Source of the DNA: Bosea sp. PAMC 26642
GTDB lineage: Bacteria; Pseudomonadota; Alphaproteobacteria; Rhizobiales; Beijerinckiaceae
Direction of reading: 5' to 3'
DNA: 64,000 nt
Assembly: GCF_001562255.1 (NCBI RefSeq)
Contig: NZ_CP014301.1
Location: forward strand, 1 to 64,000
This document shows positions 17,739 to 26,155 of the stretch, piece after piece. The notes beneath the pieces are model-generated. The model ran no database searches. It had not been told where the DNA came from and saw nothing but the letters and a program-made list of their open reading frames with translations. The number at the start of each line of letters is the position of its first letter. Positions within the stretch are counted from its first letter, which is position 1. The position numbers and the translations under genes are program-made.

Positions 17739-18848
17739 TCAGCGCTGGACGAGTCCGGCGAGCACATATTCCGTCAACAGCTTCACCGGCAGCTTCCAGC
17801 CATCCGGCCGGTTGTAGTTTCCCGCCGTCACCACTGCAACGAGGCCAAGTGCTGGCACGATCGTCATGCGCTGTCCGCCATTGCCAATCGCGACGATCGT
17901 GCCCGCGCCGCTGCTCAACTGGCCGAGATACCATTGATAGCCATAGTCGAAGCCGTCCTCGATGCGGGCGCGTCGGGTGAAACTCGCCTTTAACCAAGCG
18001 GTAGAGACGATGCTCCTGCCGCCATGGCTGCCCTGATCGAGGACCAGCTGCCCGATCCGGGTAAGGTCGCGCGGGCGCATCCGCAGGCCCGACGCCGCCG
18101 ATTCCCGGCCGTCGAAGCCCTTGATCCAGGCTGTTTCGGTGATGCCGAGCGGTCCGAACAACTTGGCCTTTGCAAAGTCGTTTAACGTTCCGCCGCTGCC
18201 CTTGGCGATCAGATGCCCGAGGAGGGCCGTCGCTCCGCCGCTATAGTTCCAGCTTTCGCCGGGTGGCTTGAGGATCGGCCGTTCAAGGATGAAGCGGTAG
18301 CGGTCCGGCGCGCGCTCCATCGCGATCTCGCTATTGCGTGGGTCGCTGTAGGGAATGCTGGACTCGTCCCAGTCGGCCCCCATCGTCATGGACAGGACAT
18401 GGGCGATGGTGAGCTTGCGCCGGGCCGGGTCACCGGCCAGGTCGGCATAGTCCGGAAAGGCGTCGAGCAACGTGCTTTCTGGCGCAGGGACGAGCCCGTC
18501 TTCGAGCGCGATGCCGTAGAGCAGGCCGACGAGGCTTTTCGTCACCGAGCGAAGGTCGTGCAGTTCCGCGGCGTTGAAAGCGACGACGCCCCGTCCCGTA
18601 CCCCATATTTCATCCGTACCGGGAAAGTAGTGTTCGAAGACGAGTTTGCCGTGCCGTGCAACGACGATCCCGTGCAGGCCCTTCAACTCGCCGGCGTCGA
18701 AAGCGCCGACGATCCGGTGCCCGGTGTCGGGTCGGAAACCTGCTTCCGCGAGAGACATCGTTTGCCAATCGGCGTGGACCTCTTGCCCGCCGGCGTTGAG
18801 AGGCAGCAGCGACGCTCCTGTCATGGCGAGAAAACCACGCCTATCCAT
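17739..18848 (-). CDS. Serine hydrolase, class C beta-lactamase/penicillin-binding family
   Basis: A 369-aa exported hydrolase. The N-terminus MDRRGFLAMTGASLLPL resembles a twin-arginine signal. The catalytic SxxK is Ser101-Val-Thr-Lys104 (LRSVTKSLVG), the YxG/YxN element is WNYSGG, and a GNGGQ motif replaces the usual KTG. This fits the broad esterase/beta-lactamase-like group (DUF/PF00144), whose substrates vary from beta-lactams to esters and peptides. The start at 18848 was chosen at the Tat-like N-terminus; the open frame continues upstream into the aminotransferase gene without meaning. It lies 14 bases after that gene's stop, so the two are likely co-transcribed. Confidence 0.85.
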   Translation of the reverse strand: MDRRGFLAMTGASLLPLNAGGQEVHADWQTMSLAEAGFRPDTGHRIVGAFDAGELKGLHGIVVARHGKLVFEHYFPGTDEIWGTGRGVVAFNAAELHDLRSVTKSLVGLLYGIALEDGLVPAPESTLLDAFPDYADLAGDPARRKLTIAHVLSMTMGADWDESSIPYSDPRNSEIAMERAPDRYRFILERPILKPPGESWNYSGGATALLGHLIAKGSGGTLNDFAKAKLFGPLGITETAWIKGFDGRESAASGLRMRPRDLTRIGQLVLDQGSHGGRSIVSTAWLKASFTRRARIEDGFDYGYQWYLGQLSSGAGTIVAIGNGGQRMTIVPALGLVAVVTAGNYNRPDGWKLPVKLLTEYVLAGLVQR

Positions 18849-18862
18849 CGCCGGCCCTTTTC

Positions 18863-20203
18863 CTACTCCGCCACCAACCGGATCACCCGCCTCAGCTTCC
18901 CGATCAGCTCGTCCACCTGGCTCTCCGTGATGATCAGTGGCGGCGAGAAGGCCAGCGTGTCGCCTGCAGTCCGGATCATCAGCCCTTCTTCGCGGAAGGC
19001 GCGGTCCATCGCCTCGTAGCCGCGCTTGCCGACCCCTTCCGCCCGCGGCGCCAGATCGACGGCGCCGACGAGGCCAAGCGTGCGGATATCCACCACGTTG
19101 GGTTCGCCCTTCAGGCTCATCACCGCATCGGCCCACATCGGCTCCATCGCGCGGACGCGCTCGAACAATCCCTCCTCGCGATAGATGTCGAGCGCCGCCA
19201 GCGAAGCCGCCGCCGCCAGCGGGTGGCCGGAATAGGTGTAGCCGTGGAACAGCTCGATGACGTTGTCGGGCCCGCCCATGAAAGCGTCATAGATGTGCTT
19301 GCGCACCAGCACGCCGCCCATCGGCACCGTCCCCGAGGTTACGCCCTTGGCGAAGGTGATCATGTCGGGGATGACGCCGTAACGCTCGGCGGCGAAGGCA
19401 TAGCCGAGGCGGCCGAAGCCGGTGATGACCTCGTCGAAGATCAGCAGGATGCCGTGCTTGTCGCAGATCTCGCGCAGGCGCTTGAGATAGCCCTTCGGCG
19501 GCGGCAGCGCCCCGGTCGAACCGGCCATCGGCTCGACGATCACGGCGGCGATGGTCGAGGCGTCGTGCAGTGCGACGACGCGTTCGAGGTCGTCGGCGAA
19601 ATGCGCGCCGTACTCCGGCTCGCCCTTGCTGAAGGCCTGCTTTTCGCGATCGTAGGTATGGGAGATATGGTCCGTGCCGGTCAGCAATCCGCCGAAGAAC
19701 TTGCGGTTGTTGACCATTCCGCCGACCGAGATGCCGCCGAAGCCGACGCCGTGATAGCCGCGCTCGCGGCCGATCAGTCGGGTCTTCGAGCCCTTGCCCG
19801 AAACGTTCCAGTAGGCCAGCGCGATTTTCAGGGCCGAATCGGCAGCCTCCGAGCCGGAGCCGGCGAAGAAGACATGGTCGAGGTCGCCCGGCGCCAACGC
19901 CGCGATCCGTGCCGCGGCGGCGAACACCTTCGGGTGGCCGTACTGGAAGGAGGGCGCGAAGTCGAGTTCGCGCGCCTGCGCCTGGATCGCCTGGATGATC
20001 GGCTCGCGCGCGTGGCCGGCATTGCAGCACCAGAGACCGGCCGTGCCGTCCATCACCGGCTTGCCCTCCGGCGTGTAATAGAACATGCCCTCGGCGCGGG
20101 CGACCATGCGCGGATTCTGCTTGAAGGTGCGGTTGGCCGTGAACGGCATCCAGTAGGCTTCGAGGTCGTTGGGCGTCCCGAGCGGCTGGGGAGCGGATGT
20201 CAT
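18863..20203 (-). CDS. Class III aminotransferase (omega-amino acid:pyruvate type)
   Basis: A 446-aa PLP enzyme. Signature regions are WMPFTANRTFKQNPRMV at the N-terminus, FAGSGSEAADSALKIA (phosphate binding), GYHGVGFGGISVGG, the PLP-contact Asp in LLIFDEVITGFGRLG, the Schiff-base lysine in ITFAKGVTSGTVPMGG, and FHGYTYSGHPLA. The pattern matches beta-alanine/omega-amino acid:pyruvate transaminases, which move amino groups from omega-amino acids or amines to pyruvate. The real substrate cannot be fixed from sequence. It is divergent from the TPR protein gene. Confidence 0.87.
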   Translation of the reverse strand: MTSAPQPLGTPNDLEAYWMPFTANRTFKQNPRMVARAEGMFYYTPEGKPVMDGTAGLWCCNAGHAREPIIQAIQAQARELDFAPSFQYGHPKVFAAAARIAALAPGDLDHVFFAGSGSEAADSALKIALAYWNVSGKGSKTRLIGRERGYHGVGFGGISVGGMVNNRKFFGGLLTGTDHISHTYDREKQAFSKGEPEYGAHFADDLERVVALHDASTIAAVIVEPMAGSTGALPPPKGYLKRLREICDKHGILLIFDEVITGFGRLGYAFAAERYGVIPDMITFAKGVTSGTVPMGGVLVRKHIYDAFMGGPDNVIELFHGYTYSGHPLAAAASLAALDIYREEGLFERVRAMEPMWADAVMSLKGEPNVVDIRTLGLVGAVDLAPRAEGVGKRGYEAMDRAFREEGLMIRTAGDTLAFSPPLIITESQVDELIGKLRRVIRLVAE

Positions 20204-20387
20204 GCGCGGCGTTCCTGTCCGGTTAAGCGTCTCTCAACCTAACAGCACGGTCGGGGCTGTAAATCGCCGCCGCGTCGGGGCATCCCTGCGCCGCGCGAAA
20301 GCTGGCCCAACGCCGGTCGAAAAGATGACGCACCGTCGTTTCCGGCGTAGAATGCCTGAGGGGAGATATAAACTGGACCGCAGCCCG

Positions 20388-22187
20388 ATGGTCGATGGCG
20401 GCGAAACCTCGGATGGGCCGAACGGCGGATCCGCGACGGCAATCCGCGCTGCGATGGACCGCATCCTCGCCTCCGATGCGTTGCGCGGCGCTCCACAGCT
20501 TTCCGCCTTCCTGAGCTTCATCGTCGAACGCGCTCTGGCCGGGCGCGGCGGCGAGCTGAAAGGCTATACGATTGCTGTCGAGGCTTTCGGCCGGGCGCCG
20601 GACTTCGACCCGCAGACCGATCCCATCGTCAGGGTAGAGGCCGGGCGCCTGCGCAAGGCGTTGGCGCTTTACTACGCCGGCGAGGGGGCCGACGATCCGG
20701 TCCGGATCACCATGCCGGTCGGCGCCTATGTTCCGGTCTTCCAGTCCGTCGTGCCTGCGGCCCCGGCCGAGCCCGAAGCGCCTCGCCATGAGCCGCAACC
20801 GGCTGCCGCCATCGAGTCTGCCGCGCCCGTCGCGGCCGCGTCTGCGGCGGCTCGGCCCGATTATGGGGCGCTCGCCGGGCGCGTTCTGCTGTGGGCCGCC
20901 TTGGGTCTCTTGGTCGGAGCGGCCATCTTCCTGGTCTGGCGCGACGCCAGGCAGGCGCTCGACGCGGTCAGGCTGAATGCGCCGGCGCAGAACGGGGCAG
21001 CTGCCGATGGCGATAGGGCCGAGACGGGCGCGGTAAACGCGTATCTGCCCGTGATCTCGGTCTCGTTCGGTGAGACGCCGTCGGATCCGGGGCTGGCGGA
21101 TGTGGCGCGCACCTTCACGCGTCTGCTGGTCGATGCGCTCGCACGTTTCGACGACATGGTCTCGATCAAGGCGCCGGCGGATGCGAGCGAGGCCCAGGAG
21201 AAACCCGACTACACGTTCGAGATGAATCTCGACCGGGTAGGGGATAGCGTCGAAGGCTTCGGCCGCCTGAGTTTCGTCAGGGATGGGCGCATCGTCTGGA
21301 CGACGTCGACGATGCGGAGCCTGGCCGGCGGGGCCGAGGACGGAGCATTGCAGGAACTCGCGCGCCGGCTCGCGATCAGGCTGGCGGAGCCTTTCGGGAT
21401 CATTCACGCCGATTTCCGCCAAGCGGCGAACTCACCTGCCATGCGTTGCCTTTTCAAGGCGCTGAATGTCAGGCGCACCATGAAAGCCGACGATCATCTT
21501 GCGGCGAGAACCTGCCTCGAGGAAGTCGTCGAGAAGGATCCCGGCTTCCACCCGGCATGGTCGCAGCTCTCTCTCCTGATCCTCGACGAATACACCTTCG
21601 GCCTCAATCCGAAGTCCGGGATGCCGCTCGAACGGGCGATGGCCGCCGCAATGACGGCCGTGCGGCTTGCGCCCTCCAGCGCCCGGGCCCAGCAGGCGAT
21701 GATGGACGTGCATTTTGCCCGCGGCGCGATCGAGGACGCGCTGAAGGCCGGCCAGGAGGCGACGGCCCGCAATCCCTACGACCCCGACATCATGGCCGAT
21801 CTCGGCGCCCGCTACATCCAGCTCAACCGGCCTGCCGAGGGGCTGCCGCTGCTCGAACGCGCGATCGAGCTCAGCACCGGCAGGCCGTCCTGGTATGATT
21901 TCTTCGCCTTCGTCGGAGCGCATCTGCTGGGTGCCAGCAAGGTGGCCGAGGCACACGCGGCGATCCTGGTCGCCGATGAAAGTCCGCTCAGCCTGCTCGG
22001 GCGCTCCTTGCACGCTGCCGTGACGGGCGACGACGTCGGGGCCATGGCGGCGATGCGGCGGCTTGCCCAGATCGAGCCGCTCCTCGTGGTCGACAAGCGT
22101 CTGTTTTTGTCCCGGGCCGGGTTTTCGAGCGTCGTAATCGACCGGATCCTAGTCGATCTCGGTCCTGCGGCGGCCATCACGCCCTGA
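20388..22187 (+). CDS. Membrane-anchored TPR protein with N-terminal DNA-binding-like domain
   Basis: A protein of about 599 aa. Residues 12-115 form a conserved domain (AAMDRILASDALRGAPQLSAFL, VEAFGRAPDFDPQTDPIVRVEAGRLR) that in Bradyrhizobiaceae-type genomes precedes TPR regions in proteins often labelled adenylate-cyclase-like; no cyclase domain is present here. One membrane helix follows at about 159-180 (VLLWAALGLLVGAAIFLVW), then a region of unknown fold and C-terminal TPR-like helices from about 340 (TCLEEVVEKDPGFHPAWSQLS, NPYDPDIMADLGARYIQLNR). The start is unsure: ATG 20388 was taken, but ATG 20352, ATG 20325 or even CTG 20373 behind a GGGGAGAT box are possible. Confidence 0.65.
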   Translation: MVDGGETSDGPNGGSATAIRAAMDRILASDALRGAPQLSAFLSFIVERALAGRGGELKGYTIAVEAFGRAPDFDPQTDPIVRVEAGRLRKALALYYAGEGADDPVRITMPVGAYVPVFQSVVPAAPAEPEAPRHEPQPAAAIESAAPVAAASAAARPDYGALAGRVLLWAALGLLVGAAIFLVWRDARQALDAVRLNAPAQNGAAADGDRAETGAVNAYLPVISVSFGETPSDPGLADVARTFTRLLVDALARFDDMVSIKAPADASEAQEKPDYTFEMNLDRVGDSVEGFGRLSFVRDGRIVWTTSTMRSLAGGAEDGALQELARRLAIRLAEPFGIIHADFRQAANSPAMRCLFKALNVRRTMKADDHLAARTCLEEVVEKDPGFHPAWSQLSLLILDEYTFGLNPKSGMPLERAMAAAMTAVRLAPSSARAQQAMMDVHFARGAIEDALKAGQEATARNPYDPDIMADLGARYIQLNRPAEGLPLLERAIELSTGRPSWYDFFAFVGAHLLGASKVAEAHAAILVADESPLSLLGRSLHAAVTGDDVGAMAAMRRLAQIEPLLVVDKRLFLSRAGFSSVVIDRILVDLGPAAAITP

Positions 22188-22222
22188 GCGGCGCCATCGC
22201 CGTCGATCCGTCATCGACGCAG

Positions 22223-23818
22223 TTGTCGTTTTCCGCGCCTGTAACGCCGATTCCCTTGGGTCGCCGTCATGCTCTATGGTTGCAGCTGAACTGTGATTCG
22301 CCGTTTTCGTCCCGATCAACCCGTGGTGCGATCGCTCACTTGGCCCCCATCAGCCTGACAGCTCTCCACCCCCTCGCCGGCGCCGTCACCGGCTTGTCGG
22401 CGGGCGCCGCGACGATGCTGCTTCTGCCGGGAACGCTCGGGAACGCGGTCGGGCTCCTGCTCGCCGGGGGCGGCATGATCGGTTCGGCGCTGGTGATCCA
22501 GCGGCGCAGCCTCGCCCAGCGCGAGCAGGTTTTCGCGGCGCTCGGCGAGGTCAAGGTCAAGCTCGCCGCCAATGCGATAAGGCTGGACGCGATGGTCCAG
22601 CGCGTCGATCAGATGCCGATGCGCGAGGCCGATGCCGTTCCGGCGCGTGCCGCGATCAACGAACTGACCGCCGAGGTCGGACTTCTGGGAGACCTGCTCC
22701 AGCAGGTCGCGACCACGCTGGCCGATCATGACGATCAGCTTGCCAACGCCCGGACGCAGCCTGCCCCCCTTCCGCCGGAGCCGGAGAGGCGAATTGCCAT
22801 CGCTGCCCCTGTCCCCGTCATCGATCCGGAACGCGCCCGCCAGGCGAAAATCGACATGATGGAGGCCGAGCGGGCGAAGGCGGCCGATGCCGCCGCGCGT
22901 CGCGCGGCCGACGAGCGCGCGGGCGTGATCAGTGCGGCGCTGGCAGAGGGCAAGGTCGAGGTTCATCTCCAGCCGATCGTCGAACTGCCGCGTCGCCGCA
23001 CCCGCGGCTACGAAGCGCTGGTGCGGCTGCGGCTCGATGAGACGACCCTGCTGCTCCCTGCGGAGTTTCTCGTCGTCGTCGAGGAGCGCGGCTTCGGCCC
23101 GACGCTCGACGCGCTGGTGTTGACGCGTGCGCTGGCGATCGCCCGCCATCTCGGCGCGAAGGAAGGCGGCCTTTTCGTCTCGTGCAATTTCAGCATGGCG
23201 ACCTGGAACGCGTCGAAGGCGCTGGCGACGCTGCTGCGCATCCTCGACAAATATCGCGAACATGCCGGGCACCTCGTCATCGAGATGCCACAGCGGGTTT
23301 TCCGCACGCTCGATCCGACCAGCCTCGGCCTGCTTGGCGCGATGTCGGCGATCGGCGTGCGTTTCGCCCTCGATCAGGTCGCGGATATCAGATTCGATCC
23401 CGTGGCGCTGTTCGATCGCGGCATTCGCTTCGTCAAGGTGCCGGCCGCCCTGTTGCAGGCCGAGGCGGAAAAGGCCTCGAACGACATCGATGTCGGCGAT
23501 CTCGCGGTTCTGCTGGCCCGGGGCTCCGTCACGCTGGTCGCCGAGAAGGTCGAGGACAACCCCACCGTCGCCGACATGATCGAACTCGGCGTCACCCACG
23601 CGCAGGGCCTGGTCTTCTCGCCGCCGCGTCCGGTGAAGCCCGATGTCTTCGCCGATCCGGTCCCGGCCCCGGCGCCGGCCGAAACACCCGCCCCGCGCCC
23701 GGCGGCGGAAATCCTTGGCTATCCGGCCGCCCTCCCGGTCGCGGCCAATGCCGCTCCGGACCCGGATGAGGCTAAACCCGAGCGCGTTTCATTCCGCTCG
23801 GTGCTGCGACGCGCCTGA
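22223..23818 (+). CDS. EAL-domain protein with altered catalytic residues
   Basis: Up to 531 aa. One or two N-terminal hydrophobic segments (near bases 22380-22500) anchor it, then a coiled-coil linker and a C-terminal EAL domain from about base 22930. The EAL motif itself is present (RGYEALVRLR), as are the Asn in CNFSMATW and AQGLVFSPPRPV. However, the DDFGTG element reads ALDQVADI, losing the second Asp, and the usual K-x-D is VKVPAAL, losing the Asp. Active cyclic-di-GMP hydrolysis is therefore doubtful and it may be a c-di-GMP receptor or scaffold. The start is a weak TTG at 22223; TTG 22340 or ATG 22415 are alternatives, and no clear ribosome site decides. Confidence 0.75.
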   Translation: MSFSAPVTPIPLGRRHALWLQLNCDSPFSSRSTRGAIAHLAPISLTALHPLAGAVTGLSAGAATMLLLPGTLGNAVGLLLAGGGMIGSALVIQRRSLAQREQVFAALGEVKVKLAANAIRLDAMVQRVDQMPMREADAVPARAAINELTAEVGLLGDLLQQVATTLADHDDQLANARTQPAPLPPEPERRIAIAAPVPVIDPERARQAKIDMMEAERAKAADAAARRAADERAGVISAALAEGKVEVHLQPIVELPRRRTRGYEALVRLRLDETTLLLPAEFLVVVEERGFGPTLDALVLTRALAIARHLGAKEGGLFVSCNFSMATWNASKALATLLRILDKYREHAGHLVIEMPQRVFRTLDPTSLGLLGAMSAIGVRFALDQVADIRFDPVALFDRGIRFVKVPAALLQAEAEKASNDIDVGDLAVLLARGSVTLVAEKVEDNPTVADMIELGVTHAQGLVFSPPRPVKPDVFADPVPAPAPAETPAPRPAAEILGYPAALPVAANAAPDPDEAKPERVSFRSVLRRA

Positions 23819-23930
23819 AGCTCTGCCGCATCGCCGAGGACGATCCTGCGAGCGACCTTGTTGCAACGCGGTTCCCATGGCGGCCGCTCTGCTTTAGGTC
23901 CGTGTCTCCACGTCAAACGGAGTGAGTGCC

Positions 23931-24803
23931 TTGCCATCGACACCGCCCCCTTCCGTCACGACGGCCCTGACCGCCTTTTCGGAGATCGCATCGTCCTTCG
24001 ATCTCTGCCTGTGCGACATCTGGGGCGTCGTCCACAACGGTGTTGCCGCTCATCCAGAAGCGATCGAGGCGCTTGTGGCCGTGCGAGAGCGCGGCACGAC
24101 CGTCATCCTCGTGACCAATGCGCCGCGCCCGCGCTCAGCCATCGAGGTTCAACTCGATGGTTTGTCGGTTCCCAAAGCGGCCTATGACGGGATCGTCACC
24201 TCCGGCGACGTTTGCCGCGCCTTGATCCAGGCAAGGGCAGGACAGCCGGTCTACATGCTCGGGCCCGATCGCGACCTGCCTCTGCTCGCCGGGCTCGACG
24301 CGCCGCGGGTTGCGCCGGAGCAGGCGAGCTATGTGCTTTGCACCGGTCTGTTCGACGACGAAACCGAAACGGCGGAGACCTATGCCGAACTGCTTTCGGG
24401 CTTCGAGGCGCGAGGCCTCACGCTGATCTGCGCCAATCCCGATCTCGTCGTCGAGCGCGGGGGGGCGATCGTGCCTTGCGCCGGCTCCATCGCGCTCGCC
24501 TATGAGGAAATCGGCGGCGAGGCGGTCTATGCCGGCAAGCCGCATCCGCCGATCTACGAGGCCGCCCTCGCAATGGCGCAAGCCGAGCGGGGCGGGCCGA
24601 TCACGCGCAAGCGCATCTGCGCCATCGGCGATGCGATCCGCACCGACATCGCTGGTGCAAACGCATTTGGGATCACGGGAATCATGGTGATGGCGGGCAT
24701 CCACGCCCAGGACCTGCTCGCCGCCTCATGGGACGAACGCCATGGCTGGTTCTCACTGCAGGACCAGCGCCCGCATTACGCGCTGCCGCATCTGGTCTGG
24801 TGA
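23931..24803 (+). CDS. TIGR01459 family HAD-type hydrolase
   Basis: About 290 aa, HAD superfamily class IIA (NagD-like sugar phosphatase group). Motif I is CDIWGVVHNG (nucleophile Asp and acid Asp replaced by Trp at +2, as in this family), motif II is VTNAPRP, the cap domain follows, and motifs III/IV are YAGKPHPPIY and IGDAIRTDIAGA. The natural substrate is unknown; small phosphoesters are likely. A TTG at 23931, eight bases after GGAG, is the favoured start; the GTG at 23922 would overlap that box. Confidence 0.85.
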   Translation: MPSTPPPSVTTALTAFSEIASSFDLCLCDIWGVVHNGVAAHPEAIEALVAVRERGTTVILVTNAPRPRSAIEVQLDGLSVPKAAYDGIVTSGDVCRALIQARAGQPVYMLGPDRDLPLLAGLDAPRVAPEQASYVLCTGLFDDETETAETYAELLSGFEARGLTLICANPDLVVERGGAIVPCAGSIALAYEEIGGEAVYAGKPHPPIYEAALAMAQAERGGPITRKRICAIGDAIRTDIAGANAFGITGIMVMAGIHAQDLLAASWDERHGWFSLQDQRPHYALPHLVW

Positions 24804-24838
24804 CGGGGCTCAGGCCTTTGAGGGCGTTGCAAGACGCG

Positions 24839-24940
24839 TTCCGGTGAGTCGGCTGGCGTGGCGTTCGAGAACCGGAGCGGAGCGGACTTCATGTCCGTGA
24901 GCACCGGAAGCGCAGAACGCCGCGTCAGATGGCCTCCGGA
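24839..24940. repeat. Long branched hairpin element between convergent genes
   Basis: Nested arms are visible: an outer CCGGTGAG / CTCCGG pair, GCGTTC (24861) with GAACGC (to 24920), and the tip CGGAC-TTCAT-GTCCG (near 24882-24896). It lies between the ends of the HAD and cheY genes, which face each other. It could act as a bidirectional terminator or be another dispersed palindrome; no U-tract follows it. Confidence 0.6.
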
Positions 24941-24959
24941 GTAGCGTTTGGCGATGGCC

Positions 24960-25343
24960 TCAAGCGGCGCAGACCGATTCGATCTTCGATTTCAGGGTCT
25001 GCGCGTTGAACGGCTTGACGATATAGTTGTTCACGCCGGCCTTCTTGGCGGCGATGACATTTTCCGTCTTCGACTCCGCCGTGACGATGATGAACGGCGT
25101 CTGGGACAGTGTCTGCTCCTCGCGCACGCGTTGCAGTAGCTCGAAGCCTGTCATCGGCTCCATGTTCCAGTCGGAAATCACCAGGCCGTATTTCTTGCCC
25201 CGCATCTTCGCGATGGCGCTCGTGCCGTCCGAGGCGTCATCGACGTTCTCGAAGCCGAGCTGCTTGAGCAGGTTGCGGATGATCCGCACCATCGTCTGAT
25301 AGTCGTCGACCACCAGGATCGGCATGGACGGGTCGAGAGCCAT
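24960..25343 (-). CDS. CheY-like single-domain response regulator
   Basis: A 127-aa receiver domain with no output domain. The acidic pocket is Asp13-Asp14 (VVDDYQTMV), the phosphoacceptor is Asp58 (VISDWNMEPMTG), the conserved Thr is in IIVTAES, and the Lys is in YIVKPFNAQTL. The DWNMP-like sequence and length match chemotaxis CheY proteins. No histidine kinase or other che gene is adjacent, so it acts as a stand-alone regulator, possibly on the flagellar switch. ATG at 25343; no strong ribosome site is obvious. Confidence 0.9.
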   Translation of the reverse strand: MALDPSMPILVVDDYQTMVRIIRNLLKQLGFENVDDASDGTSAIAKMRGKKYGLVISDWNMEPMTGFELLQRVREEQTLSQTPFIIVTAESKTENVIAAKKAGVNNYIVKPFNAQTLKSKIESVCAA

Positions 25344-25627
25344 TGTGGTGCTCCGGGATTGAAAGGCGTTGGCGCTGCCGAGAGGCCGGCGGGGGCGTCT
25401 TGATCGGCTGACCGATGGTCAAGCGTCTTAGCGGGCCCGTGTTTCAAAGCCGTTAATTGGATCGTAAAGTGACGCTACGTCATTTTGTTTTGTCCTTTGC
25501 GCTCCGCCGGGCCGGGCCTACGGGTCGTCACCAAAGTCCAATGGCCGAAGCGTTTCTCCTGTGACAGGGTCGCCTCACGCTAGACCGATCCGGCCTTTCC
25601 GCTGCCGGGCACATGCAGCCGAGTGCC

Positions 25628-26071
25628 ATGAGCAGCACGCTCTACCATGTCCATGCCTTCGAGGATCTGGCGCTGGGCCAGAGCGAAAGCCTGATGCGCA
25701 CGGTGATGGAGCGCGATGTCTCGCTGTTCGCGGACCTGTCAGGCGATGCCAATCCGATCCATCTTTGCGACCGCTACGCCGCCAACACCAAGTTCGGCCA
25801 GCGCATCGCTCATGGTATGCTGACGGCCAGCCTCGTCTCGGCGCTGCTCGGCACGCGACTGCCCGGCCCCGGAGCGGTCTATCTCTCTCAGACCCTGACG
25901 TTCCTTGCGCCCGTCAAGATAGGCGACGTCGTTACCGCCCGCGTCGAAGTGGTCGAACTGGTCGTCGAGCGCCGCCGCGCCCGGCTGTTCTGCGAATGCC
26001 TGGTCGACGGCAAGCCCGTCCTCGAAGGCGAGGCGTGGGTGGCGCTACCGCCGTCGCGCGCCAAGGCGTGA
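25628..26071 (+). CDS. MaoC-like (R)-specific enoyl-CoA hydratase
   Basis: A 147-aa hot-dog-fold protein. The hydratase motif with the catalytic Asp and His is visible as LSGDANPIHLCDRYAANTKF, followed by IAHGMLTASLVSALLGTRLPGPG. PhaJ/MaoC enzymes hydrate trans-2-enoyl-CoA to (R)-3-hydroxyacyl-CoA, linking beta-oxidation with polyhydroxyalkanoate synthesis. ATG 25628 (MSSTLYHV) is preferred over ATG 25613, which adds five residues. It is 84 bases upstream of ribF on the same strand. Confidence 0.87.
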   Translation: MSSTLYHVHAFEDLALGQSESLMRTVMERDVSLFADLSGDANPIHLCDRYAANTKFGQRIAHGMLTASLVSALLGTRLPGPGAVYLSQTLTFLAPVKIGDVVTARVEVVELVVERRRARLFCECLVDGKPVLEGEAWVALPPSRAKA

Positions 26072-26155
26072 ACGGCTCCGCTTGACGCACCCGCGGGCTT
26101 GAGGCCAAACACAGCGCCGGCCGGGACATCCTGGTCTTCGGACGCCTTCTGATCC

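Noticed and set aside
26072..26155. Possible FMN riboswitch ahead of ribF
   Set aside because: The gap is only 84 bases and has no FMN-element motifs.
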